Origin: Schistosoma haematobium
Taxonomy: Eukaryota; Platyhelminthes; Trematoda; Strigeidida; Schistosomatidae
NCBI RefSeq assembly: GCF_000699445.3
Contig: NC_067197.1
Location: 5,586,152 to 5,650,151, forward strand
Direction of reading: 5' to 3'
Length of the DNA: 64,000 nt
Part shown: one piece after another, positions 24,701 through 39,700 of the stretch
How the letters are laid out: each line of letters opens with the position of its first letter
Position numbering within the stretch: position 1 is the first letter of the stretch
Position numbers and translations under genes: made by a program
The notes under the pieces: model-generated
Databases searched by the model: none
What the model was told of the DNA's origin: nothing
What the model saw: the letters and a program-made list of their open reading frames with translations, nothing else

Positions 24701-27700
24701 GAGCTCGGAATAGTGATCAATTTTATATTTTCAGAATGGGAGTTTATTAAAGACTGTAGTAAATTTAATAGTTGAATTCATGAGTCGATCTAAGCAAGAC
24801 CACTATTGAGAACCTGAAAACACTGGACAGCTGTTTTTTCTTAGATTGAAACTCCTAGGCAGTGCCCAATCACGATCGCAAATGTGAGACTCGAGCCGAG
24901 TACTTTCGGTCTCGCTTGGGAACACTTAACCTCTAAAGCGCTGAGCCGGCATTGAAAGGTGTTAACGTTTAACTTCAATTAACCCATGATCTTGCACAAC
25001 CCTTCGTCCATTTTCTTGGTGCATTATTATCCAAAGGGGGGTATGTAGAGATTGTAGTAATTTTAATAGTAGAACTTTATATTTGTCCAATCGTTTAGTG
25101 CTGATTGGATTCTATCGATCATGTTACAATACGGCGACAAACCAAAGTAACTTGACATCATACTCATACATAGATACTGTTTCACATTAAAAGATTTATT
25201 TATTTATTTAAACACATAAACATTGGTACGAGGAGGCACCAAATACATATGCGCCACAAAGATCATTCGATTTGTGTGAGGGCTGGAATACTGTCCGGGT
25301 GCCCAGACCGAAGTATATGGTTTTCATAGGGGGCCACTACCCGAGACTTTGACCTAAACGTCTAATGCACAAGACAGTGAAGCAGGGAGATGCAGTCCCA
25401 TGGTAGCCAGTGACCAACAACCAGTTCATACATCACTTGTTCTCTCAGGATCCTGAATCCCATGTGCACAATTGGATTGAAATCAGGGTTTTCCATCTCC
25501 TCTAGATAGATTTTCTGCATCCATAAACCTGGTTAAATCGCCGGACATTTGCTTTTCGTCCTCTCGATTTCATGAACAATCGCCCCAACCGTCAGAAGGC
25601 AATGAATAGGACTTTCTTGACAGAGGCTGTATACGCGTGGCCATATAAGAGCATTTCGAGAGAGAGAGAGAGAGAGAGAGAGCTGACTCTCCCCATCTTC
25701 AACCATACCATGACATTAAAAAAATCTCCTAATCAATGGTATTATAAAATTACTGCGAACACCTGAATGTATAACCTATCTTTTTTCTCTTCCGATAATG
25801 AGTTTATTTTAAATATTAAGTATTGAATATTTGTGACTGATATTATATCAGTGTATTGAGTTACTCTCTATTATATTAGGTATACACGTAAACACTCATT
25901 TAATATTGTCATATTAGTGCTAGGAAGCAAGAGCAATATATCTACAACTGAAAAACATCTGAAACTCAAAACAATTTTCAATCAACACCATGGTCAGAAT
26001 TTTCAATACAAATGTCAAGACAATTCTACTGTATGAGGCAGAAACTTGGAGAACTACGAAAACCATCATCCAGAAGATACAAGTGTTTATTAATAGTTGT
26101 CTACGCAAAATACTTCGGATCCGTTGATCAGACACTATCACCAACAACCTACTGTGGGAGGGAACAAACCAGATTCCAGTGCAGGAAGAAATCAGGAAGA
26201 AGCGATGGAAGTGGATAGGACATACATTGAGGGAAGCACCCAACTGCGTCACAAGACAAGCCCTCACTTGGAATCCTGAATTCCAAAGGAGGAGGAGAGG
26301 AAGACCAAAGAACACATTACGTCGAGAAATGGAGGCAGACAGACATGAGTGGAATGAACAATAATTAGATAGAACTAGAAAGGAAGTTCCAGGACAGATT
26401 GGGTTGGAGAATGCTGATCGGCGACCTATACTCCATTCGAAGTAACAAACGTAAGTAAGTAAGTGCTATGAATTATCTACTACTTAAAAAAAAATAACAA
26501 CTGCTCATGGAGAAGATTTATAGCTCAAGTAGATGATTTCAAAGAAATTGTATTCTTTGATCTGGATGAATTGATCATAGAGTTTTCATTGTTCTTCTTC
26601 TAATATCATTCAGAAAAAGAACAATGAATGTTCCACAACTAAACCATTCAGTTAAAAAAAAACAACGACTCATTTCAATAGGCAATCACAATTACTTAGA
26701 TGAGAACAACTTACATTTTTTCTCAAATTTATCTTATCATTAATCTTATTTATTTGTCTAGATTGAATTTCATATAAATGTGAATAATGACATTGTTTAT
26801 TTTTATGTATTAAAGGCTTGAATTTATTATTGTTGTTTAAATGGTTACTATTCAATTGTGCAAAATGTTTCATTTGTTCAATTGTTTTTTGTCGTTGTTT
26901 TAATTGTATTTTTAAATTGGTTATTTGACCGCGTAAATCATCTAATAAATTTGAAAGGATTATTGATTGATTAGAATTTTTTAATTGTTTTAATGATTTT
27001 TGTAAAATTTCTGGGTTTTTTAAATCATTTGATGTTAAAATAGAATTTTCATCTTTAGATAATAAAGGTGAATAAGTTTGATTATGAATACAATATGAAT
27101 TGATATATGATTCTAATGATTGTATACGATCTTCATACTATGGAGATATATAAGAAATAAGTGATAACATTTGTTAGAATTAAGTGATTTAATGAAATAA
27201 TACTCAAACATCAAATGCATCGTTTCACATATGACGGGACTAAAATTACTTCATATAGTTTCTGTTATAATTTATGGGTTTGTGCCCTTAACAATCTATA
27301 ATGTAATGATACAGCCAATTATTGAATAGTGATTTATCAACCGAACTAATGAAGCATAAAACCTATACGAGAAGTCTAGAGGGTTTATTAGTTCTTCTTC
27401 CTGTTTAGCCCTGCCTGTTAAGTTCAGAACATCAATCTCAGCCTCGTCCATATGAATCATGTATTTCAAACATAGTGGGTTTATATACAAACTAAACAGA
27501 TCACATCGTACCATAAAATACAAAATAAAATCTGTACAAGATTTAGCCAAATGTGGCTGTGAATGTGGGAGATAGTAATTGATAGACTGTGTATAACTCA
27601 ATAATGATAAATCGTATAATAATAGTTCATAGGTTAAAATAAAGCTTATAATAAGAGGGACACAAATATGAATAGTTTAGTTACTTGACAATTATACGAT

Positions 27701-30700
27701 AAAAATGTAGGTATAGTATTGGTCCGTATAAATGGGTCTCAGAATTTATCATTCATCATTCTTATCGCGATGTAACAGTTTCAAAGGAAGAAATGTTACC
27801 TAAACGTTATTCAGGGTCCATCTCATATTCTATAAAGTTGAGATATTTATAATAATTAGTAGTAATTATTGTTGCTGATCAAGTTATATTAACATTGGGT
27901 CATTAAGAATAACTATCAAATTCCATTTCCAGTAGTTGAGATCATGAGTCAATTCAAGCTAGACCACCATGGAAAAACTGGGACCAGTGGACGGTCGTTT
28001 CGTCCTACTACGGGACTCTTCAGCTATGCTCGTCCACGATCTCTCACGAAAGAGATTCGAACCCAAGACCTATCGGTCTCGCGCGTAAGCGTTTAACCAC
28101 TAGACCACTGAGCCGGACGGCATCCAACGGTGTTAATGACTAACTTCAACAAATCCATAAAATTGAGCGACACATCAACGATTGTCATCAGTCAGTTACT
28201 ATCTCATAACAAACCCAGTTGATCTCCGCTGGTCAATGCTTCTCAGTAGAACTCTAGGATATCCCTCTTGAAGCTAGTTACTAGTGAGCATATGTTGATT
28301 AGTACCAGAAGGGGTTTTCTGGAGATTGTAGTAATTTAATAGTTGAGATCATGAATCAGTTGACTTCTGATATTAAATTCCGATTTGATTAACAGAACTC
28401 AATCAGCTCTGAAGACTAGAAAACAATTATGTTATTTATTCCTGTTAGAAGTTCAAATAGTTTAAAATTTATCTGTGTTATATTTAATCAAAATGACTTT
28501 GTTGTCTCGGGAACCGCTGATCAGTGTCTCATGGACTAAGTCACTACACAAAACTCTAATTCCAACTAGTTCTATTTCGTGTTTACTATTTACTCTATAA
28601 ATTATTGTCGATGACTTAGCCAATTACTCGCTCGACCAGCATCATTAACATTGAACCGGCGAGAGGTTCCTTATTTTATTATTCATTTTAACACATAGAT
28701 ATTGGTACAAGGAGGCACCAAATACATATGCGCCACACAAATCTTATTCGATATGTGTGAGGGCTGTGATACTGCCAGGGTGCCCAAACCGAAGCAGGGG
28801 GTTTTCTTAGAGGGCCACGCCCCGAGCCTTCGACCTGAAGATCTAATCCACAAGGCAGTGGAGCATCGTAAAGAGATACAGTCCCATGGAAGCCGGTGAC
28901 CAACAATTGGTTCATACGCCATTTGTTCCCTCAGGATACTGGAACCTATGTGCACCATTGATTTGGAATCCGGTTAAAGCACCGGACATTCGCTTTTCGT
29001 CCTCCCATTTTCGTAAAAAAATACCCCCGCCACGAGAAGGCAGTGAGTAGTACTTCCCTGGCAGAGGCTATATACGAGTGGCCATGTGAGAGCAAATCGA
29101 GAGGGAGAGCGGACTCTTCGCACTCTCGGCTGTACCAGGGTATTTGGGGGCTACTATTCGCTAGTTCCTCTTTACGCTCTGCCTTGAATTCAGAAGAATT
29201 ATTTGCATAGTTTCCAAAATAGTTATTCGGTTAGTGGATAACGTTTTTTATTATAAAACTAAATATTTAACATAATTCGATAGAATATAAATGCTCAGAA
29301 TACTTTGGAAATTTTAAGTTGACTAAATGTTCCTTAAAAATGTTTGAAAGACATATTTATCAAACTGTCATTATCATAGAGTTGGGGGGTGATATGAAGC
29401 CATCAAAGATTAAATATAATAATTGAATCAAACTGTAATTTATCGGTTATATAACTTGAATATTAACTATTACATCATAGAATTGAATAGTTCTCCATAT
29501 AGTTCGTTATAAATGGCAGAAAAGTGTAAAACCAAATACTCAAATCTGTAATTGATTTCAGTCAGTAAATCACAACTGACGTAGGATGTAGTATAGATGA
29601 ACAGTCGGTTTAAATTGTCACATCATATTACCACGATGAGTTATAATTCACATACATGAACAACAAAAACTTTGAAAGGACAAAGGTACTATTAACAGTA
29701 AAGAACAAAAATGTAATGAAGAGTTTTAGTATTTTGTGTGTTGTTAAAGAGATGAGAGTTGTTGCTAATTATCGGTTCCCCACATCGTGAAAAGATATTC
29801 CTTGAGGGATCTAAAAGGGTGTTATTAACTCTATAAGTGACTGCAGAGACGAAGAGACAACTGCTCGATACCAGTGACATACGTCCATTTTTAACAAATT
29901 TTTGATGTTTTAGCTTTCTACTTTAGAAGGCTTTAGTGGAAGAAATGGTGATCCATTTGGTAAGGTGAGGTGTGACATTTACAAAGTTGATTTCTTCTTG
30001 CCTTTTCCTTTCATTATGAAGAGACAGAATATTTATATTTAGTATATGGGTAGTAATGGAATTTGACACTCGAGTTGAGTCTTATTTGGACTTCTCAAAA
30101 CGGATATACCTGTACCTTAGTGTTGATGTTCATAGTGTGAGTTGAACCTATTATCTTTCGCTTCAAGTGTGCTACTCATCATCCACTGAGCCTCTGAAAT
30201 TTGGATAGTCATTTTTTTCTCAGGATACTGGAGCCCATGTGCACCATTGGTTTGAAATCAGGGTTTTAAAACTCCTCTAAGTAAATGTTCTGTATCCACT
30301 AAGCTGGTTGGATCGCCGGATACTCGCTTTTCGTCTTCTCAATTTCATGAACAACCGCCCCAACCGTCAGAAGGCAATGAGTAGGACTTCCTTGACAGAG
30401 GCTGTATACGCGTGGCCGTATGACAGCATTTCGAGAGAGGGAGAGAGAGAGAGAGAAAGATAACTAACTCTCCCCCACTCTCGGCCGTACCAGGTCATTT
30501 GGGGGCATGATACGCATTTATTCCAATATGTCTTTAAACAGTTTAATATGAAAACCATCATAAACATTTCTTATTCTGAAATCAGTATCCTGTTTTATAA
30601 AACATTTACGGAAATATTTCTATGTTCGTTAACTCTGTTTGTTGTTGAAAAACATATTTGCTGTAATAATGATCTTATTGGAAATGAAGAAGTCAGTTCT

Positions 30701-33700
30701 TCTTGAACTTATGACTGTAACAAAAAATCGGGTTGAAAAATGCCAATATTAACGATTGTTTCTGTATTCAGCCCTCAAATGCCCTGGTACGGCCGAGAGT
30801 GCGAAGAGTTCGCTCTCACATGGCCACGCGTATATAGCCTCTGCCAGGGAAGTCCTACTCATTGCCTCCTCGTGACATTACTGTTGTTTACGAAATTGAG
30901 AGGACGAAAAGCGAATGTCCGGCGCTTTAACCGGGTTGGTCGATATGGAGAGTCCACCTAGTAGAGTTGAAAAACCCTGATCCCAAACTAACGATGTACA
31001 TGGGCTCCAGTATCCTGAGGGAACGAAGGATATATGAACCAATCGTTGGTCACCAGCTACCATGAGACTGCATCTTGTGACGTTGCTCCACTGCCTTGTG
31101 AATCAGACCTTCAGGTCGAAGGCTCCGGGTGTGGTCCTCTAGGAAAACCACGTGCTTCGGTTTGGGCACCCGTGCAGTATCACAGTCCTCACAGATATCG
31201 AATGAGATCTGTGTGGCGCCTATGTATTTGGTGCCTCCTTGTACCAATATCTATGTTTTAAAATAAATAAATAAATAAATCCAGTAAAATCGAATCGAAT
31301 GAAACGTGGGCTTTATTATGTCACAAACTAAATAAGTCGACTACTACTACTTTTGATAATTGAGTAGTATGTATATTTTTGATGACAATATTATGTGTAT
31401 AAAGTGTACAAAGAGTAGAATGTTAGTAAAATGTCATGATTTAAAACTTTTCATTTGTAGGTTTGAGTTTCCTTACATCTATATCAGTTTAAATAATTAG
31501 TGATTGTACTTAATTAGTGCCGAAAATTCCAGCACAGGAATTTATACATAGTAAATTCTACTGTATATAATTTAGGATATGAGAAGTTTATAGGTTTCTG
31601 TAATGTATCTTAGTAATTCTATCTGCCTTCCAAGTTTGTTCAGCTGATTCAAATACAGAAGGTTTGGAAAACTCTTTAATGGTAACAGTTCATTGTGCTT
31701 TTCCCTTTTTTTTTTCCTAAAGCATAAGTTACGTATAAACAGTGATCTTAGGTGATTAGGCCGAATACTATGAATCTAGATTCTGCGTTGACTAACTGTG
31801 GTCAAAAATCTCTAAATGGATTCATGAAAATACGTTTATTCACCGTGATATTTGAAACCATACAATCAAGTGTCATAGTCAGTCATTTTACTCCTGAACT
31901 TATCAGTTTATGATTATGTTAATGCTTGATAAAAACGATTACGTTTTAGTTACCTGTCGCCTTATACACTTGAGAATTGAGGAATGATTAAATTACTCTA
32001 ATAGAAACGGGTTAATTGGGGATACGATAACAGAAGCTGGGACGAAAAACCTCAAACATTCGCCGCCAATACAGATAAACATATAATGTGGGAAAAACCT
32101 GATATTTAAATAGAGCATCTTGAAATAGTATAACTCAGTATACGTAGTAACGGGGGGCACCTTAAAGTAGACATTAAATTAGTGAACCAAATGTAGTGAC
32201 AGCCAGTCAGAAAAGGTAAAAGACCATGTGAAGAATTTAGTTAGATGATATGTGCCCTCAATTATCATTACTATCTAAATTGACTGAAATTAGACTTGGA
32301 GACTACTGAATCCCGGCTAAGCGGTTTAGAGATAAAACGTTTGTAAGCGATATCGAAGACCCTAGGTTCGATTCTTGCCCCCAGGTTCATGGACTCGCAC
32401 TACTGAGGAATCTCATGCTAGGACAAAATAGCTGTTAGCGCTCCCAGGCTCCCAATAGTTGTCTAACTTAGACCTGTTTGTGATTTCAATGGAAAACTGA
32501 GTAATCAACTGATCGCATTGACAGAATTATTTTCTGTAGCAGTGAGATTCGTACTCGTCTAGTTTTCAGTGGTGAGCGAATTTTATCGCTAATGTTTCAA
32601 TCCAGCCTAATTCTAAGTAACTTAGTATGTTTTATTGTTAGATGAATTGTTCCTATGACTTGTAGATGTGTTATCGCAATCGGTATAATCATATGATTTA
32701 GTTCAAAAATAGTTAAAATGTTCAAAAGTTCCCTTGTTTTTCCTTGACTCAACTAAATCTCTATTGGTATAAAAGTATTTGATAATACAGACAAAAGCTG
32801 AAATATGGGACATATTAGTCATATTTGCTTCATTACCTAGACTAATATTGTAAATGGGTATGGTTTATTAGTAACTAAGCGGATGGTTGCGCAATAATCA
32901 GCTCAAAAACCTTGTCTTAATTATTTGATGTTCACCCTTAACCTCTAATATTTAGTTGATGATCTGGAATATTACATGATAGGGATAGTTTATAATAGTA
33001 ATGCTCAAGAATCAGAAAAAAGTAATATTTTTTCAACTTGAAAGGTGAGCTCAATCGGCACTGGGGACTAAGGAAACATGGTATTTATTGACCACTACTC
33101 AGTGGTCAAATAAGTGGCCAACTCACGCCTAAACAGCACAGCGACAGCGATTCGGACGGTGAACCTGAATAACTCTGATCTGAATCCCATTGAAACCATC
33201 AGTTTCCCCGAAATTCCAAGTACGTCTTGTTGATGAGTTCTATGTAGTACAAAACTTAGGTGAGGTAATTCTTCCTGCCATCGACCTTGAACTATTTAAC
33301 ACCATTAACTCTTGAAGATTGATTGAACGTTAAATTTTAACAAAACAAGAAAAAAACGGTGAATGACACTAATGAATCAGTTACCTGTAATTTAACTTGT
33401 TCATACTGTTGCTGAAGTGCACGAATAGCTCGTTTCTCATTTTCATGAGCTCTATCTAATTCTGATTCAAGAAATTTAATTCTTTGAAGAAGAAATGCTT
33501 GTTCACTTTCATTTGATAAATCCTTTAAATATTTAAAATAAAATTAGGAATAACGAGAAAAGACGGTAACATTGAAATAATAATTAAATGTATAGTGACT
33601 GATTTTAGCAAGCGGATTTTCTTTGAGCTGAATGGTTTGGTCGTGAAGCTTTCCTCGTTCTTCTGAACGATATCATCAGCACAAACTTCAGGTAAAATTG

Positions 33701-36700
33701 AAGTGTTCGAATTTCTTCACATATGGTTCACAGCTTGTCATGTAGACCTCGATGTTGATTGGTTCTTGTTGACTTTAAACCTCTCATTGTTCAGAAGAAC
33801 GATGAAAGCTCCACGACCAAACCATTCAGCGCAGAGAACAAAACTCCATCAAAATTATCCACCAGAGCTACAAATCTTTTCTACCATCTCAATGTAATCT
33901 TTATTATGACTCTGGTCATCATTGCCGCTTCCATTGTTCAATATGTGTCATATCTAGGGATTTTCCATTTATTTAATGTGTTGGTACAATGTTAATCAGA
34001 GTGTAATTTTCACTTTAGATTTCATTGAAACCATGATCTAATCTACGTTAGACAACCATTGAAAACACGTAGGCATTGGACGACTGCTTCGATCTAATTT
34101 GAGACTCTTCACCAGTTCACATCCACGACCACACAAGCAGTAATCGAACCCAAAATCTTCGATCTCGCGCACAGATGCCTAACCTATAGGGCATTAAGCT
34201 GATATCTAACAGTGGTAATGTCCAGCTTCAATCAATCTACGAAGTTAATCGAGCGATGTCGTGGATTATTTAAAGTTGGACGTTAACACTGTTGAATTTC
34301 AGCTAAGTGGTCTACAATTTAGGCGTCCGTGAGCGAGATAGGTTTTGAATTCGATTACTTCTTGTGTGGTCGTGGATGTGAACTGGTGAAGGGTCTCAAA
34401 TTAGATCGAAGCAGTCGTCTAATGCCTACGTGTTTTCAATGGTTGTCTAACTCAGATCAGACCATGGTTACAATGAAATCCAACATCCAACACAACCACA
34501 TACTGACAGTTCATGATTTCGTTTGAAGCTATAACTTTTAGCATATCCGTGTTTCTCATTCGCCATGTTAGACAGCATTACTTCGAACACATTCATAGCA
34601 CACGGCTGCTGATAACTCGAGCTATTTGTCATCTATCTTAAAGTGCATTGTTTTACTCAATTGCTAGGCAGATTTCAATGGTAAAGTTAGCCACCATTTT
34701 AACAACCTCATATTTGCCAAGTGTAAGATTGTCTACTCTTTTTTTGAGGCACACGTTTTGTATGAGTGCTAATGAAGCTACACGATAACCGTGACTGAAG
34801 TACCGGAAAGTGGGGTTCGAACCACTCATCCAGTGATTACATAATTAGTACATTAACCACTAATCTACCAATCCAGTTGATTTTTCATCCTTCTCTAATC
34901 GGTTAATCCAAATTATAGCAGATAGCATCATTTATAATGATGATAACTTCAATAGTGTTGAACTGAAAAAATTGGGAAATGGCGTCAAACATTTAACTTT
35001 ATGATCATTATTACAATATGGTAAATTTTGAATGGTGCATGATGTCACTTCAATGGTATAATTAACTTTTAGGTAAATACAGTCAAAAGATGAAACTCTC
35101 CAAGTCTAGACTTCCAACCTATCGGCTCTCATCAATATCATCTGTAACATGTAAGTAATTGATGCCACGTCAAAGACTTTCAGTTTATCCTTACACTACT
35201 GAGGACGTTACGTAACGAATATCAGTCACACTGTATAGTAGTGATAAGTAACTTAGCGTACAGATGAGATCATATTTTTAATTGAAGTAATTAAATGCGA
35301 AGAAAATTTATTTCTACAAAATCGGTATTTACCGCATCTAATTTCTTTATACAAAACAGCTTAGTGTATTCTGTACGGCTTGCCTTGATGTTGCCCTAAT
35401 TCACAAGGAATATCGAGGCAGTGTGCAGAGGATGCACATATGCTAATGAGCGACTGATCAATTTCAGTCCTAAACATCGATGAGAAGATTAAAGTAAACA
35501 ATATCAAATGAATTTAAACTTCCCCTTATTGCATAAGCAAGTGGCTATCAAGACTCAGTACCTAAGTGGATAACGCGATGGCTTTTGAAGCAAATGGTAC
35601 TGAGCTCGGGTCCCGGGGTGAACATCAATTCTGGAATACTGGTACATCCAGTTGACAAGTCCCAAATGGGATGACGCTCGAGACCTGAATTCCACTGCCA
35701 GCCACCAATTATATTGGCTTATAATTCATTCATTAGTGAAGGGGGAAATTCAATGGAATTATCGCGAAAACAATCGGAAGTAAAATAATTAACGAAGTCT
35801 AAAATATAATCTAAAGAGTGAGAACATTAACAATGGACAGAAAATCCTAGATTATCATAACACTTAATTAGAATTACGGTAAAAAGATGGTACAATATAT
35901 AGTGAGACTATGATTCATGAACGACCTTTGAGTGATGCTAAAGTGACTTTAAGATCCACATACTAACTAGGATTAAATGAGGGTTAGAAACCAGTGTGAG
36001 GAATTAGAATTAGAATTTACAGTTGATGGTAGCGGTTTAGAATTAGACTTAGAGTTTTCATCGCCAAGTGACATCAGCTATAATGCCAAGACGCTATTTA
36101 GCCAAATGTATGAATGAATTTCGCGCTAAAATCCAAGAGCTGTTATTTTATATATCATTGGTTCGTCCTCAAATTATAATCTCATCGTAATATATGTATA
36201 TGTTTATATCTTACAGACATACAATTCAAACTTCATAGATAAACATTGTACTGCTTTTAAAAATTGAAAACAATAATTTGAATGAATTCAATAAACAACT
36301 TTTAAATCTCTGTATGTGAGTTAACTGGATAAAAGTACAAGATAGGAATGAAACAAACAGAGTTGATGATTTTGGTTATTACCCTGAAGAAGTTCAGACA
36401 AGTTTGCTGGACGAAACGTCAGAATTATCTAAATTTATCAAACTTAAATGGAACAGAAAAATCAACCTTTAACATTAAATTATTTGCTTCCTAATACAAC
36501 CTTGAGATGACACATTTTCTATGATTATTATATGAACAGGCGGGATCCCGCCTGCGCACTGCCGAGGAGTCCCACAATAGGACGAGACGGCCGTCCATTG
36601 CTTCCGGGCTTTCAATGTTGGTCTAAGATTAATCGGTTCATGATCTCGATCAAAAACTTAATAATCTTCACAACTCCTAAACAAATTCATTTATTAGTGT

Positions 36701-39700
36701 TTTCACGTATTACAGACAGAATAACCTGTGGGAAACGTCAATAGAATAATTATGTAATATTGTACTGAACAACACTTTAGATGAGGACAACCGATTTATT
36801 ATTTAATATGAAATTATAGAATACCTTCGTAAGATATGAAAACTATACATTAATACTTCATTTTCAAATCTTCCATCAATTGTCCTTCACATTCCCTATG
36901 ATTCTTCCAATACTCGATTCCTTTCTATTCTCTTTTCTGTTTTCTCCAACTCACTTTTCTTAACCATCTGCTGACATGCATTCCACTTCAGACTGGTGTT
37001 ACATACTATTTAAGTATGTCGATATAAGTAGCATACAACACAACATTATTGTAATACTGTTGTTTTTCCCCCCAGAAAACTATTTGGTTACAATAATTGT
37101 TTTCATATTAGCTAACACTAGTCTAGAATTCATCACAGTTAATTTAAAAATGTCTAAAACTCATCTTTATACCTTGCACATATTGATTAATTAGATGATT
37201 ATGACCACTTAAATCTTTCATGAACAAATTCTAATCACTTTCCTAATAAACGACGTTTGAGGTGGATAAGACATGCATTTTAGATATCTTCTAAATGCAT
37301 CATGAGGCAAACGCTAACTTGGATTCCTGGAGGAATACGAAAAAAAGGAAGACCAAAGAACACACCATGTTGGGAATTCAAAGCAGACATGGAAAGGATT
37401 GTCCAGGACAGAGGTCGATAGAGAATGCTGGTGGGGGGCCTATGCTTTTCCATGAGGAGTAACAGATGTAAGTAATTTCCCCGTAAATGTATAAATTCAA
37501 ATTGAATTATGTTAAGAGTATAAAACTTTCTACAGTTATACACTGACAGACATGTGTCATTTTCCTACTGTGGTGTATGCCACTGATCTAGACAGATATA
37601 AGTAGTATGCATTACCAATCGAAAGTAAAATCCCTGGCTGCAGAAGATTAAGAAGATCAAAGAAAAGAGAACGAGAACAGAGAATGATTGATGTGGAAAT
37701 GAAGAAACAATAAAGTCTGAGACAATTGATTGACATTTTGCAAATAAAGATTTACTGTATGGTTCTCAGATTTCACTAAGAGATTCTGTAATTCCTCATT
37801 CCAATACATCCAATTGTGTTCTCGTTCACTACACTACTCAATAAAACGAAACGAATCAAATTTCAAATAAATTTAACATGTTCATAGCATGAGGTTTGAT
37901 ACTGATGTCTTCATAATTAAATGAAAAAGAATCAGTTACGGAGAGACTATAATTTATGGACGCCCCCAATCATGTAAAAGATAACAGGCTTTAGATTATG
38001 ATGCAAAATTCATTCATCCATTTGGTTAAATAGATTCTTGGCATTATAGCTGATGTCAGTTCGTGATGAAAACCTCGAATCTAATTCCTAACCTTGACAA
38101 TCAACTGTAAAGCGTAATTTTAATTCCTCACACAGGTTTATCATCTTCATTTAGTCCTAGTTATTAAGTGGACCCACTCAAGGTCATTTTAGCATCGCTC
38201 AAAAGTTATCCATAAATTATAGTCTCATCTTGGTTACTAGTCAATAGATAAATCGTTTTTATCGACAATGAAAAGAGAGAAAAAACGACCAGAAAGTAGG
38301 AAATAAGAAATAAAGAAACAAAAATATATTTGTTCATAAATATAAACAAAGAGAGAAAGAAAATTCAATATTCAATTAACTGATTTGTTGTTGTCAGGAT
38401 GAAAATAAAAAGAAACAATGTCACATTCTTGTTGTTATATGATCAATTTACACTTTGAATAAACAATATTGATCGAAATAGTTCATTTAACCGTTACTAT
38501 AAGATTTATTTTTTTTATTTTTATTGGTATCAGGGATTGAAACAATCATAGTAACTAATTGAAAAGAGGGGTGGATAGATAATAAAACATTTTGATATGG
38601 TTGAAATAATAAATAATCGATTCATTAATTCATTGTAACAAATTAACATTATTAGGATACAAATGAATCTAATTGATCAGTTAGTTGTAGGAAGAACTAT
38701 ATGTTTCAAACGGTAATATTTATCAAGGCAAATACTTCTAATAATACTACTGTTGTGAGTAGAACACGGGCGGGGACAACCGAATTGTACTTAACACAAA
38801 ATTACAGAGATACTCGGTAAAATAGAAAAACACTATAGTAAATCGTTAGTTTGCAAAATATCAATCCATCATATCAAACAGGACTGTTTCTGTTGCAATC
38901 ATCAATCCATTGTCTCACATTTCATTGTTTATCTGTTTTTTTACAAATTGCATTGTGTTCCCGCTCTTTCTTTCTTGATCTTCCCCCATCTTCTGCTGCC
39001 AGACATTACGTTCTTTAACTCGCGTCATATACTACTTACATCAATATGAGTAGCACGCATGACACTACTACAATGTATTTATGTGAATGACTAAATACAA
39101 TATATTACATTTCGTTCTATGACACTATTCAATAAAGTTTCAACTCAACAACTTATTCAGTTGAAAAACACACTACATAAAATGAATGATCTTATGAACA
39201 TTACGATTACCAGGTATACTGAGATATAAAATCAATCAGATCATTTGTCTACTCAAAGATAACGTAATATATAAAAATTATATCAATTATGTATGATTGC
39301 TAATTATAATAAATGAAACAAATTAAAGTTGTGGAATTAGACCACCATTGAAAACCTGGAAGCACTGAACGGCCGTTTCGTCCTATTCTGGTACTCCTCA
39401 GCAGAGTGCATCCACGATCCCGTCTCACGAGATTCGAACCCAGGAACTATCAGTCTCGAGCGCGAGCGCCTAACCTCTAGACCACTGAGCCGGCAAACAA
39501 CGGTGTTACCATGTGCTCACTAGTGACTAGCTTCGTGAGGGATTTTCTGGAGTTCTAGTGAGAAGCCGTGACCAGTGGAGCTAATCCATGTCGGGTAGAG
39601 CCAGGTATCTACTTCAGTGCAATGGGAGATGGTCGCGCAATCTGGTGGATTGGTTGAGGTTGGACATCAACATCGTTGGATGCCGACTCAGTGGTCTAGT

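Noticed and set aside
27296..27601. Minus ORF of 101 codons
   Set aside because: Fully inside the solo LTR at 27263-27777; not conserved in the other LTR copy.
28683..28958. Overlapping ORFs on both strands in the R520 repeat, also at 5493-5860, 30740-31261 and 58178-58384
   Set aside because: Present in all copies because of shared DNA; reading frames break differently in each, no motif, no start context or splice sites.
35640..35705. Hammerhead-like segment
   Set aside because: Core reads TTGACAAG and GAAA is GATGA; key invariant bases lost. Kept only as a SINE remnant.
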